Positions 1-8,778 of a stretch of DNA of 34,058 bases are shown piece by piece. The translations under genes were made by a program, and so were the position numbers. This stretch comes from an uncultured Bacteroides sp. (GTDB lineage Bacteria > Bacteroidota > Bacteroidia > Bacteroidales > Bacteroidaceae), in the NCBI GenBank assembly GCA_947074195.1, contig CAMTOS010000023.1, forward strand, positions 1 through 34,058, written 5' to 3'. The stretch's first letter is position 1. Each line of letters starts with the position of its first letter. The notes beneath the pieces were generated by a model. It did not search any database. It was not told the DNA's origin and worked only from the letters and a program-made list of their open reading frames with translations.

Positions 1-322
1 CTTTTTTACCAGTAAGAGCACGCAAGTAGTAAAGTTTAGCGCGACGAACTTTACCAACTTTGTTCACCTCGATGCTATCGATAGCTGGTGATTCGATTGG
101 GAAAATTCTTTCTACACCTACAGTACCAGACATTTTACGAACAGTAAAACGCTTTTTGTCGCCATGACCGGCAATTTTGATAACAACACCACGGTACAAC
201 TGTACACGTTCTTTGTTACCCTCGATAATACGATATGCTACGGTAATAGTATCACCAGCTTTGAATTTTGGGTGCTGTTTGCCTGTAGCAAATGCTTCTT
301 CTGCAATTTTAATTAAATCCAT
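1..322 (-). CDS. rplS: 50S ribosomal protein L19, 3' end outside window
   Basis: Structural protein of the large ribosomal subunit, at the interface with the small subunit. Translating the minus strand from the ATG at 322 gives [11 protein letters not shown], then [46 protein letters not shown] and [19 protein letters not shown]. These are the conserved blocks of L19 in order. About 107 codons are visible and the family is about 115-120 residues, so only a few C-terminal residues are lost at the window edge. The gene is divergent from the 5'-nucleotidase operon, with about 157 bp between the two starts. The identification is essentially certain. Confidence 0.97.
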   Translation of the reverse strand, partial: MDLIKIAEEAFATGKQHPKFKAGDTITVAYRIIEGNKERVQLYRGVVIKIAGHGDKKRFTVRKMSGTVGVERIFPIESPAIDSIEVNKVGKVRRAKLYYLRALTGKK

Positions 323-407
323 TGTTGCTTATTATTATAAATTGTTTATCGTTACAACGTAACATATCAGGTAACACTTTCCTGACAGCGATTACGCGAA
401 AGCGGTG

Positions 408-440
408 CAAAGTAACGACTTTTTTATCACATTACCAACT
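408..440 (-). promoter_or_regulatory. Candidate promoter for rplS
   Basis: On the minus strand a TTGG near 438-435 is followed after about 20 nt by TTACTTTG (415-408). This resembles the Bacteroidetes -33 (TTTG) and -7 (TAnnTTTG) boxes, with the -7 spacing one base short. The implied transcript would have a leader of about 80 nt before the rplS ATG. The match is imperfect and the call is an inference. Confidence 0.3.
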
Positions 441-456
441 ATTTATATTATATTTG
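423..456 (+). promoter_or_regulatory. Candidate promoter for the 5'-nucleotidase operon
   Basis: TATATTTG at 449-456 matches the Bacteroidetes -7 box TAnnTTTG exactly. A TTTA at 423-426, 22 nt upstream, is a weak -33 box. The start codon at 480 lies 24 bp downstream of the -7 box, which leaves a short leader. The element overlaps the proposed rplS promoter on the other strand. Confidence 0.45.
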
Positions 457-479
457 TAACATCAAATAACTGAAAGAAT

Positions 480-1253
480 ATGAAACAAATCCGAATGAAA
501 CATCTTGCAGGGGTGCTCCTGTTAAGTGCTGCTCTTGGAATAACCGGCTGCCAACAACACCATAAACTGGTTAAAGTTGACGCAAAACTCATTGCAGTAG
601 ACTCATCTTACGATGCTACTACCAATCTTGCCGCACAGGCTCTCCTCGATCATTACAAAAATTCTGTAGACAGTATGATGAATCGCGTCATTGGCATCAA
701 TGAAACGACACTGCGTGCAGTTACACCTGAAGGACCATTATCTAATCTGGTGGCAGACGTATTACGTGAATCTGCTACAGAATTTATTGGCAAGCCTGCA
801 GATATGGGATTGGTAAACATGGGAGGTATCCGTAACATCCTGAATGCAGGACCAGTTACTGTCGGAAGTATATTCGAAATTCTACCTTTTGAAAATTCTC
901 TTTGTATCATTACAGTAGATGGCAAATTGCTGAAAGAAGTATTTGCGGCTATTGCTGCCAAAGGTGGTGACGGAACCAGCGGAATTCAGCTTCTTATCGG
1001 ACCAGACCGCACTTTAATTGATGGCACAATCGATGGTAAGCCTGTGGTAGATAATAAACTGTATACCATAGCAACGGTTGATTATCTGGCTGAAGGAAAT
1101 GATGGTATGAAACCGCTTCAGTATGCAAAAGACAGAGTTTGTCCTCCGGGAGCTACCCTTCGTGATCTTTTCATTCAATATGTGGAAGGACAAACAGCAC
1201 AGGGAAAACGCATCTCTTCGAAAACTGAAGGAAGAATTACTGTTCAAAAATAA
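480..1253 (+). CDS. 5'-nucleotidase C-terminal domain lipoprotein
   Basis: 257 residues. An N-terminal signal ends in a lipobox (ITGC) with the acylated cysteine at residue 24, so the protein should be an envelope lipoprotein. Residues about 83-200 match the C-terminal substrate-binding domain of UshA-type 5'-nucleotidases: GPLSNLVADVLRE at 85-97, then D108 and NMGGIR at 113-118, and ILPFEN near 134-139. The metallophosphoesterase half is missing here but is encoded by the next gene, 21 bp downstream. The two proteins probably act together on nucleotides or other phosphate esters in the periplasm, the C-domain giving substrate specificity. Reversed order (C-domain gene first) is a known Bacteroides arrangement, as far as I recall. 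The start is the ATG at 480; an in-frame ATG at 495 would also keep the signal peptide. Confidence 0.9.
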   Translation: MKQIRMKHLAGVLLLSAALGITGCQQHHKLVKVDAKLIAVDSSYDATTNLAAQALLDHYKNSVDSMMNRVIGINETTLRAVTPEGPLSNLVADVLRESATEFIGKPADMGLVNMGGIRNILNAGPVTVGSIFEILPFENSLCIITVDGKLLKEVFAAIAAKGGDGTSGIQLLIGPDRTLIDGTIDGKPVVDNKLYTIATVDYLAEGNDGMKPLQYAKDRVCPPGATLRDLFIQYVEGQTAQGKRISSKTEGRITVQK

Positions 1254-1274
1254 ATCACTCTAAATTCCATTCGC

Positions 1275-2102
1275 ATGAAAACTAAATATACAGGCTTGTT
1301 TATTCTTCTGCTGTTTTTCTGTAGCTTCCCGGCGGCTTATGCACAGAAGACCATTCAGATTCTGCACACCAGCGATACACATAGCCGAATCGAACCTATC
1401 GATATTAATTCAAAAGATAAATATGCCGGACTCGGCGGCTATCTTCGCCGCGTAGAGTTGGTCGATCAGATGAGAAAAACCGACCCGGATCTCTTACTTT
1501 TCGACTGTGGTGACTTTTCGCAAGGTACTCCTTATTACAATATGTACGAAGGTGAAGTTGAAGTTAAACTCATGAACCTGATGAAATATGATGCCGTACT
1601 TATCGGTAATCATGAATTCGATTTTGGCATGGAGAATCTTGAACGTTTGTGCAAGATGGCCACTTTTCCGATTATCTCTTCGAACTATAATGTAGATAAC
1701 TCACTGCTGAAAGGATTGGTAAAACCATACATTATTCTTGAGCGTGATGATATTAAGATTGGTGTTATCGGCGTATGCGCACCGCTCGAGGGCCTGGTTC
1801 AGGCCAGCCGTTATGAAGGTGTGGTGTATGAAGATCCTGTAAAAGTAGCCAACAAACTTGCTGCGGAACTGAAACTGCAACAAAAGTGCGATGTAGTGAT
1901 TTGCCTGTCGCATCTTGGCGTACGTTCTGATGAAACATTCATCAGCGATAGTAAAAACATTGATGTTGTGCTTGGCGGACATTCGCACACATTCATGGAG
2001 GAACCACAATATTTTCTGAATGCCGACAAAGAGGCTGTTGCATTATTTCACACCGGTAAAAACGGAGTATTCGTAGGTAATGTAACATTGACTTTTGAAT
2101 AA
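1275..2102 (+). CDS. 5'-nucleotidase N-terminal metallophosphoesterase
   Basis: 275 residues with a signal peptide probably cleaved after AYA (residue 23). All metal-binding motifs of the UshA-type metallophosphatase are present in order: D34-x-H36 (HTSDTH), GD 79-80 (DCGDFSQG), GNHEFDFG at 111-118, SHLG at 212-215 and GGHSH at 234-238. The protein ends soon after the last motif, so it is the catalytic half only. The nucleotide-binding C-domain is the preceding gene. Expected activity is hydrolysis of nucleoside phosphates or other phosphomonoesters outside the cytoplasm. It sits in an operon with that gene (21 bp gap) and with the GH3 fusion gene (32 bp gap). Confidence 0.92.
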   Translation: MKTKYTGLFILLLFFCSFPAAYAQKTIQILHTSDTHSRIEPIDINSKDKYAGLGGYLRRVELVDQMRKTDPDLLLFDCGDFSQGTPYYNMYEGEVEVKLMNLMKYDAVLIGNHEFDFGMENLERLCKMATFPIISSNYNVDNSLLKGLVKPYIILERDDIKIGVIGVCAPLEGLVQASRYEGVVYEDPVKVANKLAAELKLQQKCDVVICLSHLGVRSDETFISDSKNIDVVLGGHSHTFMEEPQYFLNADKEAVALFHTGKNGVFVGNVTLTFE

Positions 2103-2134
2103 ACCTATACCACTGACTTACAGACGCCTTTTTT

Positions 2135-5100
2135 ATGAAAAGCCTTTTACTGGTTGGATGGCTTACGCTTTTCCAACTCCTGGGTTTTTGCTTATCCGAT
2201 GAAAATCAAAGCAAGGAAACCATTCATCATATACAGTCCGGACCATCTGTCCGGACTGAACTTACTTCCAAAGATGATAATTGCCGGCAATGGGTTGACT
2301 CGGTAATGAATCAGCTTACGCCCGAAGAAAGAATCGCACAACTTTTTGTTTTCACTATTGAGCCTTCGATGGCCAAAGCCAATGTAGACTTACTGCAACG
2401 GGTGGTGGCGACTCATAAAGTCGGCGGATTATTATTCTCGGGTGGAACGCTTGAGAATCAGGTCAATCTGACCAATCAGGCACAACAAGCGGCTGATGTT
2501 CCACTGATGATTACCTTCGACGGAGAATGGGGACTTGCCATGCGTCTGAAAAACACGCCTTCTTTTCCACGCAACATGGTACTGGGTTGCATCAATGACG
2601 ATCAATTACTATTTGAATATGGTCGTGAAGTTGCACGCCAGCTTAAAGAAATCGGAGTTCAGGTAAACTTCGCCCCTGTGGCCGATGTGAATATCAATCC
2701 CAGGAATCCGGTCATTAACACCCGCTCGTTTGGCGAGAATCCGAAAGAGGTTTCAAAGAAAGTCGTAGCCTACAGCCGCGGCCTTGAAAGCGGTGGTGTC
2801 TTGTCGGTGAGCAAACACTTCCCTGGCCACGGTGATACTAATGTCGATTCACATAAAGCACTTCCTACACTTCCTTTTGACCGTCAGCGCCTGGACAGCA
2901 TCGAACTTTATCCTTTTAAAGAAATCGTTCGTGCCGGATTAAACGGTGTTATGGTTGGACACCTCTATGTACCTGCACTCGAATCGAAAGCTAATCTGCC
3001 CTCGTCTCTTTCAAAGAGAATTGTGCAGGGAGTTTTAGTCGATGAACTGGGCTTTAACGGACTTATCTTTACCGATGCCCTTGCCATGAAAGGTGTGGCG
3101 GGACAAAGCAATGTTTCACTGAAAGCATTGCAGGCGGGCAATGATATAGTACTGACTCCTCCATCACTGAAACGCGAACTGGATGCCGTGATAGCTGCCG
3201 TGAAAAACGGAGAGATATCGCAGAAACTGATAGACAGCAAATGCCGCAAGGTATTGACTTATAAGTATCAGTTGGGTTTAAGTAAGAAGCCACAGATAGA
3301 AGTGAATGGCTTAGCCAAAAGAATTCATACGCCTTACACAGATAATCTGATGAGTCGCATGGAAGCTGGTGCCATTACATTGCTTAAAAATAAAAACAAT
3401 GCATTGCCACTGACAAAAGACAAAGAGCAAACTATCGCTATTATTGAAACCGGTTCCGGTGATATTGCACCTTTCGTTGAAAAGGCAAAAGAGTTTAGCA
3501 AGGTAAAACATATCACGCTTCGCAAGGAGATGACTGCTGCACAACAAACCGAAATCCTGAACTCACTTCAGAATTATGCCGGAGTTGTAGTTGCCGTTAC
3601 TGATCAGAAACCAACAGCCTATCAGGGATTTCTTAACCGATTAACGAGTCTGAAGAATATCCCGCCGGTGAGTATCGTTTATTTCAGCCGCGATAAAAGC
3701 ATGCTTCAACTTTCAAAAGCTACTCAGGATGCCGGTTCTGTGATACTGGCACATTCAAAAAGCAAGAGTGTGCAGATACATACAGCAGCAGCCATGTTCG
3801 GCAACGGAAAGATTGACGGCAAATTATCGGCAAGTATCGGCAGTTTATACAAAACCGGAGATGGTATTATACTATCGGTTGAACCTCCGGTACTTTGGGG
3901 AAAAGATAAAATTGGCTTCCCGCTACTGGAACCTGCGGGCGTTAAGTTCTATGCCACACCACCTGTAGAAGCGGGCGAAACAGAAACCAGTGAGACTGTC
4001 AGACAAGATACTTCGACAGTGGCTGTACCTGCTTTTGAAATGAATAAAGAGTTGGCTGCCAAACTCAGGCAGATTGATGAAATCGCCGAAGAGGGGATTA
4101 CACAGAAAGCCTATCCGGGTTGCCAGATTGTGGTATTACAGGATGGAAAGCTAATTTATGAGAAAGCTTTCGGAACACAGGGAGGTCTTAATACCAGAAA
4201 GACAAAAACCACTGATTTATATGACGTGGCCTCACTGACTAAAACCTGCGGAACTCTGCTGGCCATCATGAAACTGTATGATGAAGGTAAAATCAATCTG
4301 ACGGATCATGTATCCAAACATCTGCCTTGGCTAAAAGGTACTAATAAAGCACAGATTACTATTCAGGACCTGCTTTATCATCAATCGGGATTGCCGGCAA
4401 GCATCAGTTATGTTACAGAAGTCATCGACAGAAGTTCATGTACGGGTGGATTATATTCCGGTAAGAAAACAGCAAACCATACGGTGTTGATTGGTAAAAA
4501 CACCTGGGCAAACCCCAACTTCAAATTTGTAGGCGACTGGGTTTCTAATGAGTCTAATGACGATTATAATCTTCAGATGTGTGACGGACTTTGGGTGAAC
4601 AGCTCGTTTAAAGAGCATATCCGCAAGAAAATCATCGATGCAAATCTTGGCCAGAAGCGTTACCGTTATAGTGATATCGGTTTCCTGCTACTTCAGTATA
4701 TTGCCGAGGAAGTCAGCGGTCAGCCTCTGGATCAGTATCTTTATAAAAACTTCTATGTGCCGATGGGGTTAACTCATACCACCTTCAAACCACTGGGCAA
4801 GTTTGATAAAGCCGATATTGTGCCAACCACCAAAGATAACTTCTTCCGCAAGCAAGTGATAGAAGGACATGTGCACGATGAGACTGCAGCCTTGCATGGC
4901 GGAGTGGCCGGTAGTGCCGGTCTGTTCTCGACCGCAGAAGATGTGGCTGCCATCTATCAGATGTTATTGAATCACGGGATATGGAAAGGAAAGAGATACT
5001 TCAGCGAATCGACCTGCCAGCGCTTTCTTACTGCCAAATCTACATTAAGTCGCCGTGGGCTGGGGTTCGATAAGCCCAATGCCAATAATCCGCAAAACAG

Positions 5101-5299
5101 TCCGTGTGCTGAATCGGCGCCCGCTTCCGTTTTCGGTCATACCGGATTTACCGGTACCTGTGCCTGGGCAGATCCCGACAACAACCTCGTGTTTGTTTTC
5201 CTGAGTAATCGCACTTATCCCAATGTACTTAACCGTAAATTCACAGAACTGAATATACGTCCCAGAATACAACAGGCCATTTATGATGCCCTGAAATAA
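2135..5299 (+). CDS. NagZ-type GH3 beta-N-acetylhexosaminidase fused to serine beta-lactamase-like domain
   Basis: 1054 residues, beginning with a hydrophobic export signal. Residues about 55-375 form a GH3 catalytic domain of the NagZ type. KHFPGHGDTNVDSH at 227-240 carries the Asp238/His240 dyad that acts as acid/base in NagZ, and FTDALAM contains the probable nucleophile Asp314. Residues about 385-600 resemble the GH3 C-domain seen in longer NagZ proteins. Residues about 640-1050 form a beta-lactamase/penicillin-binding-like serine hydrolase domain: SLTK at 700-703 (S-x-x-K), YSD at 845-847 (Y-x-N equivalent) and HTG at 1002-1004 (KTG equivalent). The likely substrate is peptidoglycan fragments: the GH3 part would remove GlcNAc from muropeptides, while the second half could be an esterase or a D-amino-acid peptidase. 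Both active sites look intact. It is the last gene of the operon before a strong hairpin. Confidence 0.93.
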   Translation: MKSLLLVGWLTLFQLLGFCLSDENQSKETIHHIQSGPSVRTELTSKDDNCRQWVDSVMNQLTPEERIAQLFVFTIEPSMAKANVDLLQRVVATHKVGGLLFSGGTLENQVNLTNQAQQAADVPLMITFDGEWGLAMRLKNTPSFPRNMVLGCINDDQLLFEYGREVARQLKEIGVQVNFAPVADVNINPRNPVINTRSFGENPKEVSKKVVAYSRGLESGGVLSVSKHFPGHGDTNVDSHKALPTLPFDRQRLDSIELYPFKEIVRAGLNGVMVGHLYVPALESKANLPSSLSKRIVQGVLVDELGFNGLIFTDALAMKGVAGQSNVSLKALQAGNDIVLTPPSLKRELDAVIAAVKNGEISQKLIDSKCRKVLTYKYQLGLSKKPQIEVNGLAKRIHTPYTDNLMSRMEAGAITLLKNKNNALPLTKDKEQTIAIIETGSGDIAPFVEKAKEFSKVKHITLRKEMTAAQQTEILNSLQNYAGVVVAVTDQKPTAYQGFLNRLTSLKNIPPVSIVYFSRDKSMLQLSKATQDAGSVILAHSKSKSVQIHTAAAMFGNGKIDGKLSASIGSLYKTGDGIILSVEPPVLWGKDKIGFPLLEPAGVKFYATPPVEAGETETSETVRQDTSTVAVPAFEMNKELAAKLRQIDEIAEEGITQKAYPGCQIVVLQDGKLIYEKAFGTQGGLNTRKTKTTDLYDVASLTKTCGTLLAIMKLYDEGKINLTDHVSKHLPWLKGTNKAQITIQDLLYHQSGLPASISYVTEVIDRSSCTGGLYSGKKTANHTVLIGKNTWANPNFKFVGDWVSNESNDDYNLQMCDGLWVNSSFKEHIRKKIIDANLGQKRYRYSDIGFLLLQYIAEEVSGQPLDQYLYKNFYVPMGLTHTTFKPLGKFDKADIVPTTKDNFFRKQVIEGHVHDETAALHGGVAGSAGLFSTAEDVAAIYQMLLNHGIWKGKRYFSESTCQRFLTAKSTLSRRGLGFDKPNANNPQNSPCAESAPASVFGHTGFTGTCAWADPDNNLVFVFLSNRTYPNVLNRKFTELNIRPRIQQAIYDALK

Positions 5300-5300
5300 A

Positions 5301-5333
5301 CAATGGCCGGAAGTTTGCTGCTTCCGGCCATTG
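5301..5333. terminator. Bidirectional hairpin terminator
   Basis: A perfect 13-bp inverted repeat (5301-5313 with 5321-5333) flanks a 7-nt loop. It lies two bases after the GH3 fusion stop codon and between convergent genes, so it can serve both transcripts. No long T run follows on the plus strand. Confidence 0.75.
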
Positions 5334-5375
5334 CTTTATATATTGATTTATTCGTCTCTATAGTTTTTAAAGATC

Positions 5376-6005
5376 TTAAAAACTAACACCCACGCGGAAA
5401 CCGAAGTTATTCAGTCCTTTATAGCTGTAGTCAAAGATTTTATCTACCTTATTTGATGCATAGCTATAATATACAGCTAAGTGCAAACCAGGACCATATG
5501 ACCATGGGAAAATATTCAAACCGATTTCAGGAGAAATATAGAAGCCCCATGTATTTTGTTTGTCTTCGAATACATTAAAGTCAGTAGAGTATTTAGCATA
5601 TTCCGGACCGAGTTTAGCTGCAATATAAGGCTGAGCTACACCTCCACGATTGAACTGATAACGAACTGCTGCACCAAATGGAATCTGGAATACAGTGTGC
5701 TGCTGGTCAGTATAGAGAGTTCCGCTTGTTCCCATAGGAATCTGGCGTGCGCCGATATATTTATGGTTAGATGAGTAAGCCACGAAAAGTCCGAGACCCA
5801 ATCCATCGGTTACAAAGTAACCACCTTCAAAATTCATACCCCAACCACTTGCTTTATCAGCGAAATCATTGCTGATTGGTACATTAAAGTTCCAGTCTAC
5901 ATTAGCATAACCGTTGTCTGATAATTGCGCTTTTGCAGGAATTGCAAAGATCAATGTTAGCGCCACAACAGCTATTATACGCGAAATATATTTTATTGTC
6001 TTCAT
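5376..6005 (-). CDS. Outer-membrane beta-barrel protein
   Basis: 209 residues with a signal peptide cleaved after AKA (residue 26). The mature part is a run of alternating, aromatic-rich short segments typical of small 8-stranded barrels (OmpW/OmpX or porin-family 'outer membrane protein beta-barrel domain'). It ends in FGFRVGVSF, with the terminal phenylalanine that the BAM assembly machinery recognises. It lies 21 bp downstream of the DUF4136 lipoprotein gene in the same direction, so the two are probably cotranscribed. No specific substrate can be named. Confidence 0.8.
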   Translation of the reverse strand: MKTIKYISRIIAVVALTLIFAIPAKAQLSDNGYANVDWNFNVPISNDFADKASGWGMNFEGGYFVTDGLGLGLFVAYSSNHKYIGARQIPMGTSGTLYTDQQHTVFQIPFGAAVRYQFNRGGVAQPYIAAKLGPEYAKYSTDFNVFEDKQNTWGFYISPEIGLNIFPWSYGPGLHLAVYYSYASNKVDKIFDYSYKGLNNFGFRVGVSF

Positions 6006-6026
6006 AATGATCTTATTGTTTATAGT

Positions 6027-6656
6027 TTATTTTTTCAGATAAGGTGACTGAGAAAATGCTTGTTGTACACCTTTAATCACCAGACTTGTTGTGGTAGAAG
6101 TTGAGTAAGTAGGACCTACAAGATAGTTCATCCAGAGAACGGTCAGCTTATCATCAGTCTTATCCTGAAGATCAACAATTTCTGTAATGAATGAATTTGT
6201 AGTCAGAGAGTAAGTAATAGAGTAAGGATAGTAGTATCCGCCACCCCAGTAGCCTCCCCAGTAGTTAGGCCAGTAACCGCCTGATCCCCAACCCCAGTTA
6301 GGATAACCATAGTCAGTGAAGTAATAAGTGCTTTGAACATAACTTACCTGAACACCAAGATCAGCAGTCGATTTATCGCTGTCGTAAGTATAACCACGTG
6401 CTTCCATCTGAGCTTTAATAGCTGCGATAATTTCAAGAGAGCTTGCGCTGGTAGATGTTTCTTGTTCATCTTTACCATCGACAATCAAAATTTCGTCGGC
6501 AATATAGAAAGTACTGAAACTTGTGAAGTTTGCACTTTTGTCATAATTGGTATAAACCAAATATTCATTATTCAGTTTGTCCAAATCCGGGTCTTTCTCG
6601 CAGGAAACAAATGCGAATGCGAAGACCGCCAATAAAATAGGAATTAATTTTTTCAT
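6027..6656 (-). CDS. DUF4136 family lipoprotein
   Basis: 209 residues with a lipobox (FVSC) placing the lipidated cysteine at residue 19. Residues about 35-205 look like DUF4136: a strand-rich start (NYDKSANFTSFSTFYI), a middle helix (IIAAIKAQMEARGYTY) and a paired-strand block (ADLGVQVSY). An unusual Gly/Tyr/Trp-rich stretch at about 116-145 replaces what is usually a short loop. DUF4136 proteins are envelope lipoproteins with no assigned function. It is the first gene of a pair with the barrel protein, which suggests a joint outer-membrane role. Confidence 0.8.
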   Translation of the reverse strand: MKKLIPILLAVFAFAFVSCEKDPDLDKLNNEYLVYTNYDKSANFTSFSTFYIADEILIVDGKDEQETSTSASSLEIIAAIKAQMEARGYTYDSDKSTADLGVQVSYVQSTYYFTDYGYPNWGWGSGGYWPNYWGGYWGGGYYYPYSITYSLTTNSFITEIVDLQDKTDDKLTVLWMNYLVGPTYSTSTTTSLVIKGVQQAFSQSPYLKK

Positions 6657-6853
6657 CTCGTTTATAATGTTTAGGTTAAATAATTAATTGACATTTTGAT
6701 ATTAAAGCCAATCGTATAAAATCAACAACTTCTCTTTTAAAAGGTTCATAAAGGAAAAACGACAGATGTGAATTTAAAATATTTTTTATTAAATATATTA
6801 TACGTTTAAACACTGTATTTATGCCCTGCATATATATTTAGTAAATGCCACAA
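6657..6853. other. Intergenic, AT-rich
   Basis: A 197-bp spacer between the DUF4136 gene and the end of the oxidoreductase gene. It is very AT-rich, especially 6776-6840. It should contain the promoter of the DUF4136/barrel pair, but I find no convincing Bacteroidetes promoter box or hairpin. Confidence 0.4.
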
Positions 6854-8521
6854 TTAACCAATTTCACGAATGATAATAGGTGCGGTAGCAGCTTTATATA
6901 TTTTTAAACCTCCGACAAGATTTCGTACTCGTTCAAAACCATTCAGCGTAAGAATACGATAAGCCAGATACCCTCTTAAACCTACAATACAGAATACATC
7001 GATCGCTTTATCCCGAGGCAATTCGCAAATACGGTCCCGAAGTTCATCTAACGGAATATTTACTGCATTAGGCAAGGAACCTGTAGCAAATTCTGCCGGT
7101 GTGCGTACATCAAGCAGGAACTCACTTTTGATATGTACATCCCTGAATTCCCGCCAGTAAACCGGTTTCATCTTACCTGTCAATATATTTTGAGCTACAT
7201 AGGCTGCAATGGCAACCGGATCTTTAGCCGAAGAATAAGGAGGTGCATAGGCCTGTTCCAGTTCAGTAAGATCATAAATGGTACAACCCCGCTTGATGGC
7301 CAAGGCAAATTCATCTATCCGTTTATCGACGCCATCCTGCCCCACAATCTGTGCACCATAGAGCTTACCGGTCTCAGGACAGAAAGTAATCTTGATGCTC
7401 ATCATCGTTGCGCCGGGATAATAAGTGGCATGAGAAAAAGGATGAACTGTGGCCGATAAATAAGGAATATCGAGCTTATAGAGCTGCTTTCCGGGAAGTC
7501 CCGTAGATGCAACGGTTATTCCAAATATTCCGGCAATGGCAGTGCCGATAGAACCTTCGTAAGGAATTGATGCGCCAAGCACATTATCGGCAACAATACG
7601 CCCCTGACGGTTGGCCGGACCAGCAAGGGGATCAATCCATGGCAGGCCGGTTAACGGATTGGGGTATTCGATTACATCACCTATGGCATAGATAGATTCA
7701 TCTGAAGTTTGTAAATATGAATTCACTTTTATGCCACCCGTTGTCCCCAGTTCTATACCGGCAGTCCGTGCCAGGGTAGTCTCAGGTTTGACCCCTACAG
7801 AGAGAATTACAAGATCGGTATTAAGGCTGATTCCACTACGTGTATTCACCTTAAGTCCTTTGTCAAAACGTTCGCATGAGGTGACTTCCTGCTCCAGATA
7901 GAGGTTGACTCCTTTTGCCATCAGATGCTGATGAACGAGTGAGGCCATAGAAAAATCCATCGGGGTAAGCACCTGATTAGAGAGTTCCACAATGCTGACC
8001 TGAGCACCCATCTGTTGCAGATTATCGGCCATTTCCAAACCAATAAAACCACCGCCAATAATAATTGCCTTGCGTACCAGATGCCGTGTCACATACTCTT
8101 TTATCTTATCGGTATCATTAATGTTTCGTAAAATAAAAACACCATCCAGATTGATACCCGGCATATTCAGCAGCATCGGTACGGCACCGGTCGAGATAAT
8201 CAGTTTATCATATTTCTCCTGATAAATATCTTCACTTGCCATGCGTACAGAAACTGTTTTCTTGGCGCGATCAATAAAGATCACTTCATTATTTACACGA
8301 ACATCAATACGATAACGCAGAGAGAAAGCCTCAGGCGTTTGTAAGAATAACTTTTCGCGCTCGGCAATTTCACCGCCTATATAATAAGGTAGTCCACAGT
8401 TGGCATACGAGATATACTTGCCTTTTTCAAGCAATATAATCTCTGCCTTCTCATCCATTCTTCTTAACCGGGCTGCTGCGGTTGCTCCGCCTGCCACACC
8501 TCCAATGATGATTATCTTCAT
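6854..8521 (-). CDS. CoA-disulfide reductase / NADH oxidase family flavoprotein with C-terminal rhodanese domain
   Basis: 555 residues, cytoplasmic. The N-terminus has the FAD-binding GGVAGGATAAARLRR at 7-21. The single redox cysteine is C42 in SYANCGLPYY, the signature of CoA-disulfide reductases and related NADH oxidases/persulfide reductases. A second Rossmann motif (IIGGGFIGLEMADNL) binds NAD(P)H, and the dimerisation domain contains YAPPYSSAKDP. From about residue 460 a rhodanese domain follows (LDVRTPAEF, then FCIVGLRGY), with the persulfide-forming cysteine at about 511. This two-domain layout is that of CoADR-RHD enzymes, which reduce CoA disulfide or persulfide, or polysulfide, using NAD(P)H. 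The gene stands alone and is divergent from the salvage operon. Assigning the exact substrate needs biochemistry. Confidence 0.92.
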   Translation of the reverse strand: MKIIIIGGVAGGATAAARLRRMDEKAEIILLEKGKYISYANCGLPYYIGGEIAEREKLFLQTPEAFSLRYRIDVRVNNEVIFIDRAKKTVSVRMASEDIYQEKYDKLIISTGAVPMLLNMPGINLDGVFILRNINDTDKIKEYVTRHLVRKAIIIGGGFIGLEMADNLQQMGAQVSIVELSNQVLTPMDFSMASLVHQHLMAKGVNLYLEQEVTSCERFDKGLKVNTRSGISLNTDLVILSVGVKPETTLARTAGIELGTTGGIKVNSYLQTSDESIYAIGDVIEYPNPLTGLPWIDPLAGPANRQGRIVADNVLGASIPYEGSIGTAIAGIFGITVASTGLPGKQLYKLDIPYLSATVHPFSHATYYPGATMMSIKITFCPETGKLYGAQIVGQDGVDKRIDEFALAIKRGCTIYDLTELEQAYAPPYSSAKDPVAIAAYVAQNILTGKMKPVYWREFRDVHIKSEFLLDVRTPAEFATGSLPNAVNIPLDELRDRICELPRDKAIDVFCIVGLRGYLAYRILTLNGFERVRNLVGGLKIYKAATAPIIIREIG

Positions 8522-8778
8522 AGGCTCTTTTTTAATTTCTTTTAATTCTTACGGATATAGCTGGTTCTCCGGTAGCAAACTGACCGAAAACGCGGCTGTT
8601 ATTTTAATAATATTTTAGAGATTGAAAAGTTCATTATTATCTGTCAAATATTCATTAATACGGGGTTTTATACAGACTTTAACCCTAATTTCCAGTCAAA
8701 TAGTTTGTGTAATTCAGCTTTTTTGGCGACTATTGTATAATCAATGTGAGATGCATTAACCCATATAAATTCTTATCT
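8522..8778. other. Divergent intergenic region of oxidoreductase and salvage operon
   Basis: A 257-bp AT-rich spacer that must hold promoters in both directions. A TTTG at 8704-8707 could be a -33 box, but no clean TAnnTTTG follows at the right distance. I report no promoter here. Confidence 0.4.

Noticed and set aside
8701..8740. Promoter of the salvage operon at TTTG 8704
   Set aside because: No TAnnTTTG at 19-21 bp; TATTGTAT at 8731 is off in both sequence and spacing.
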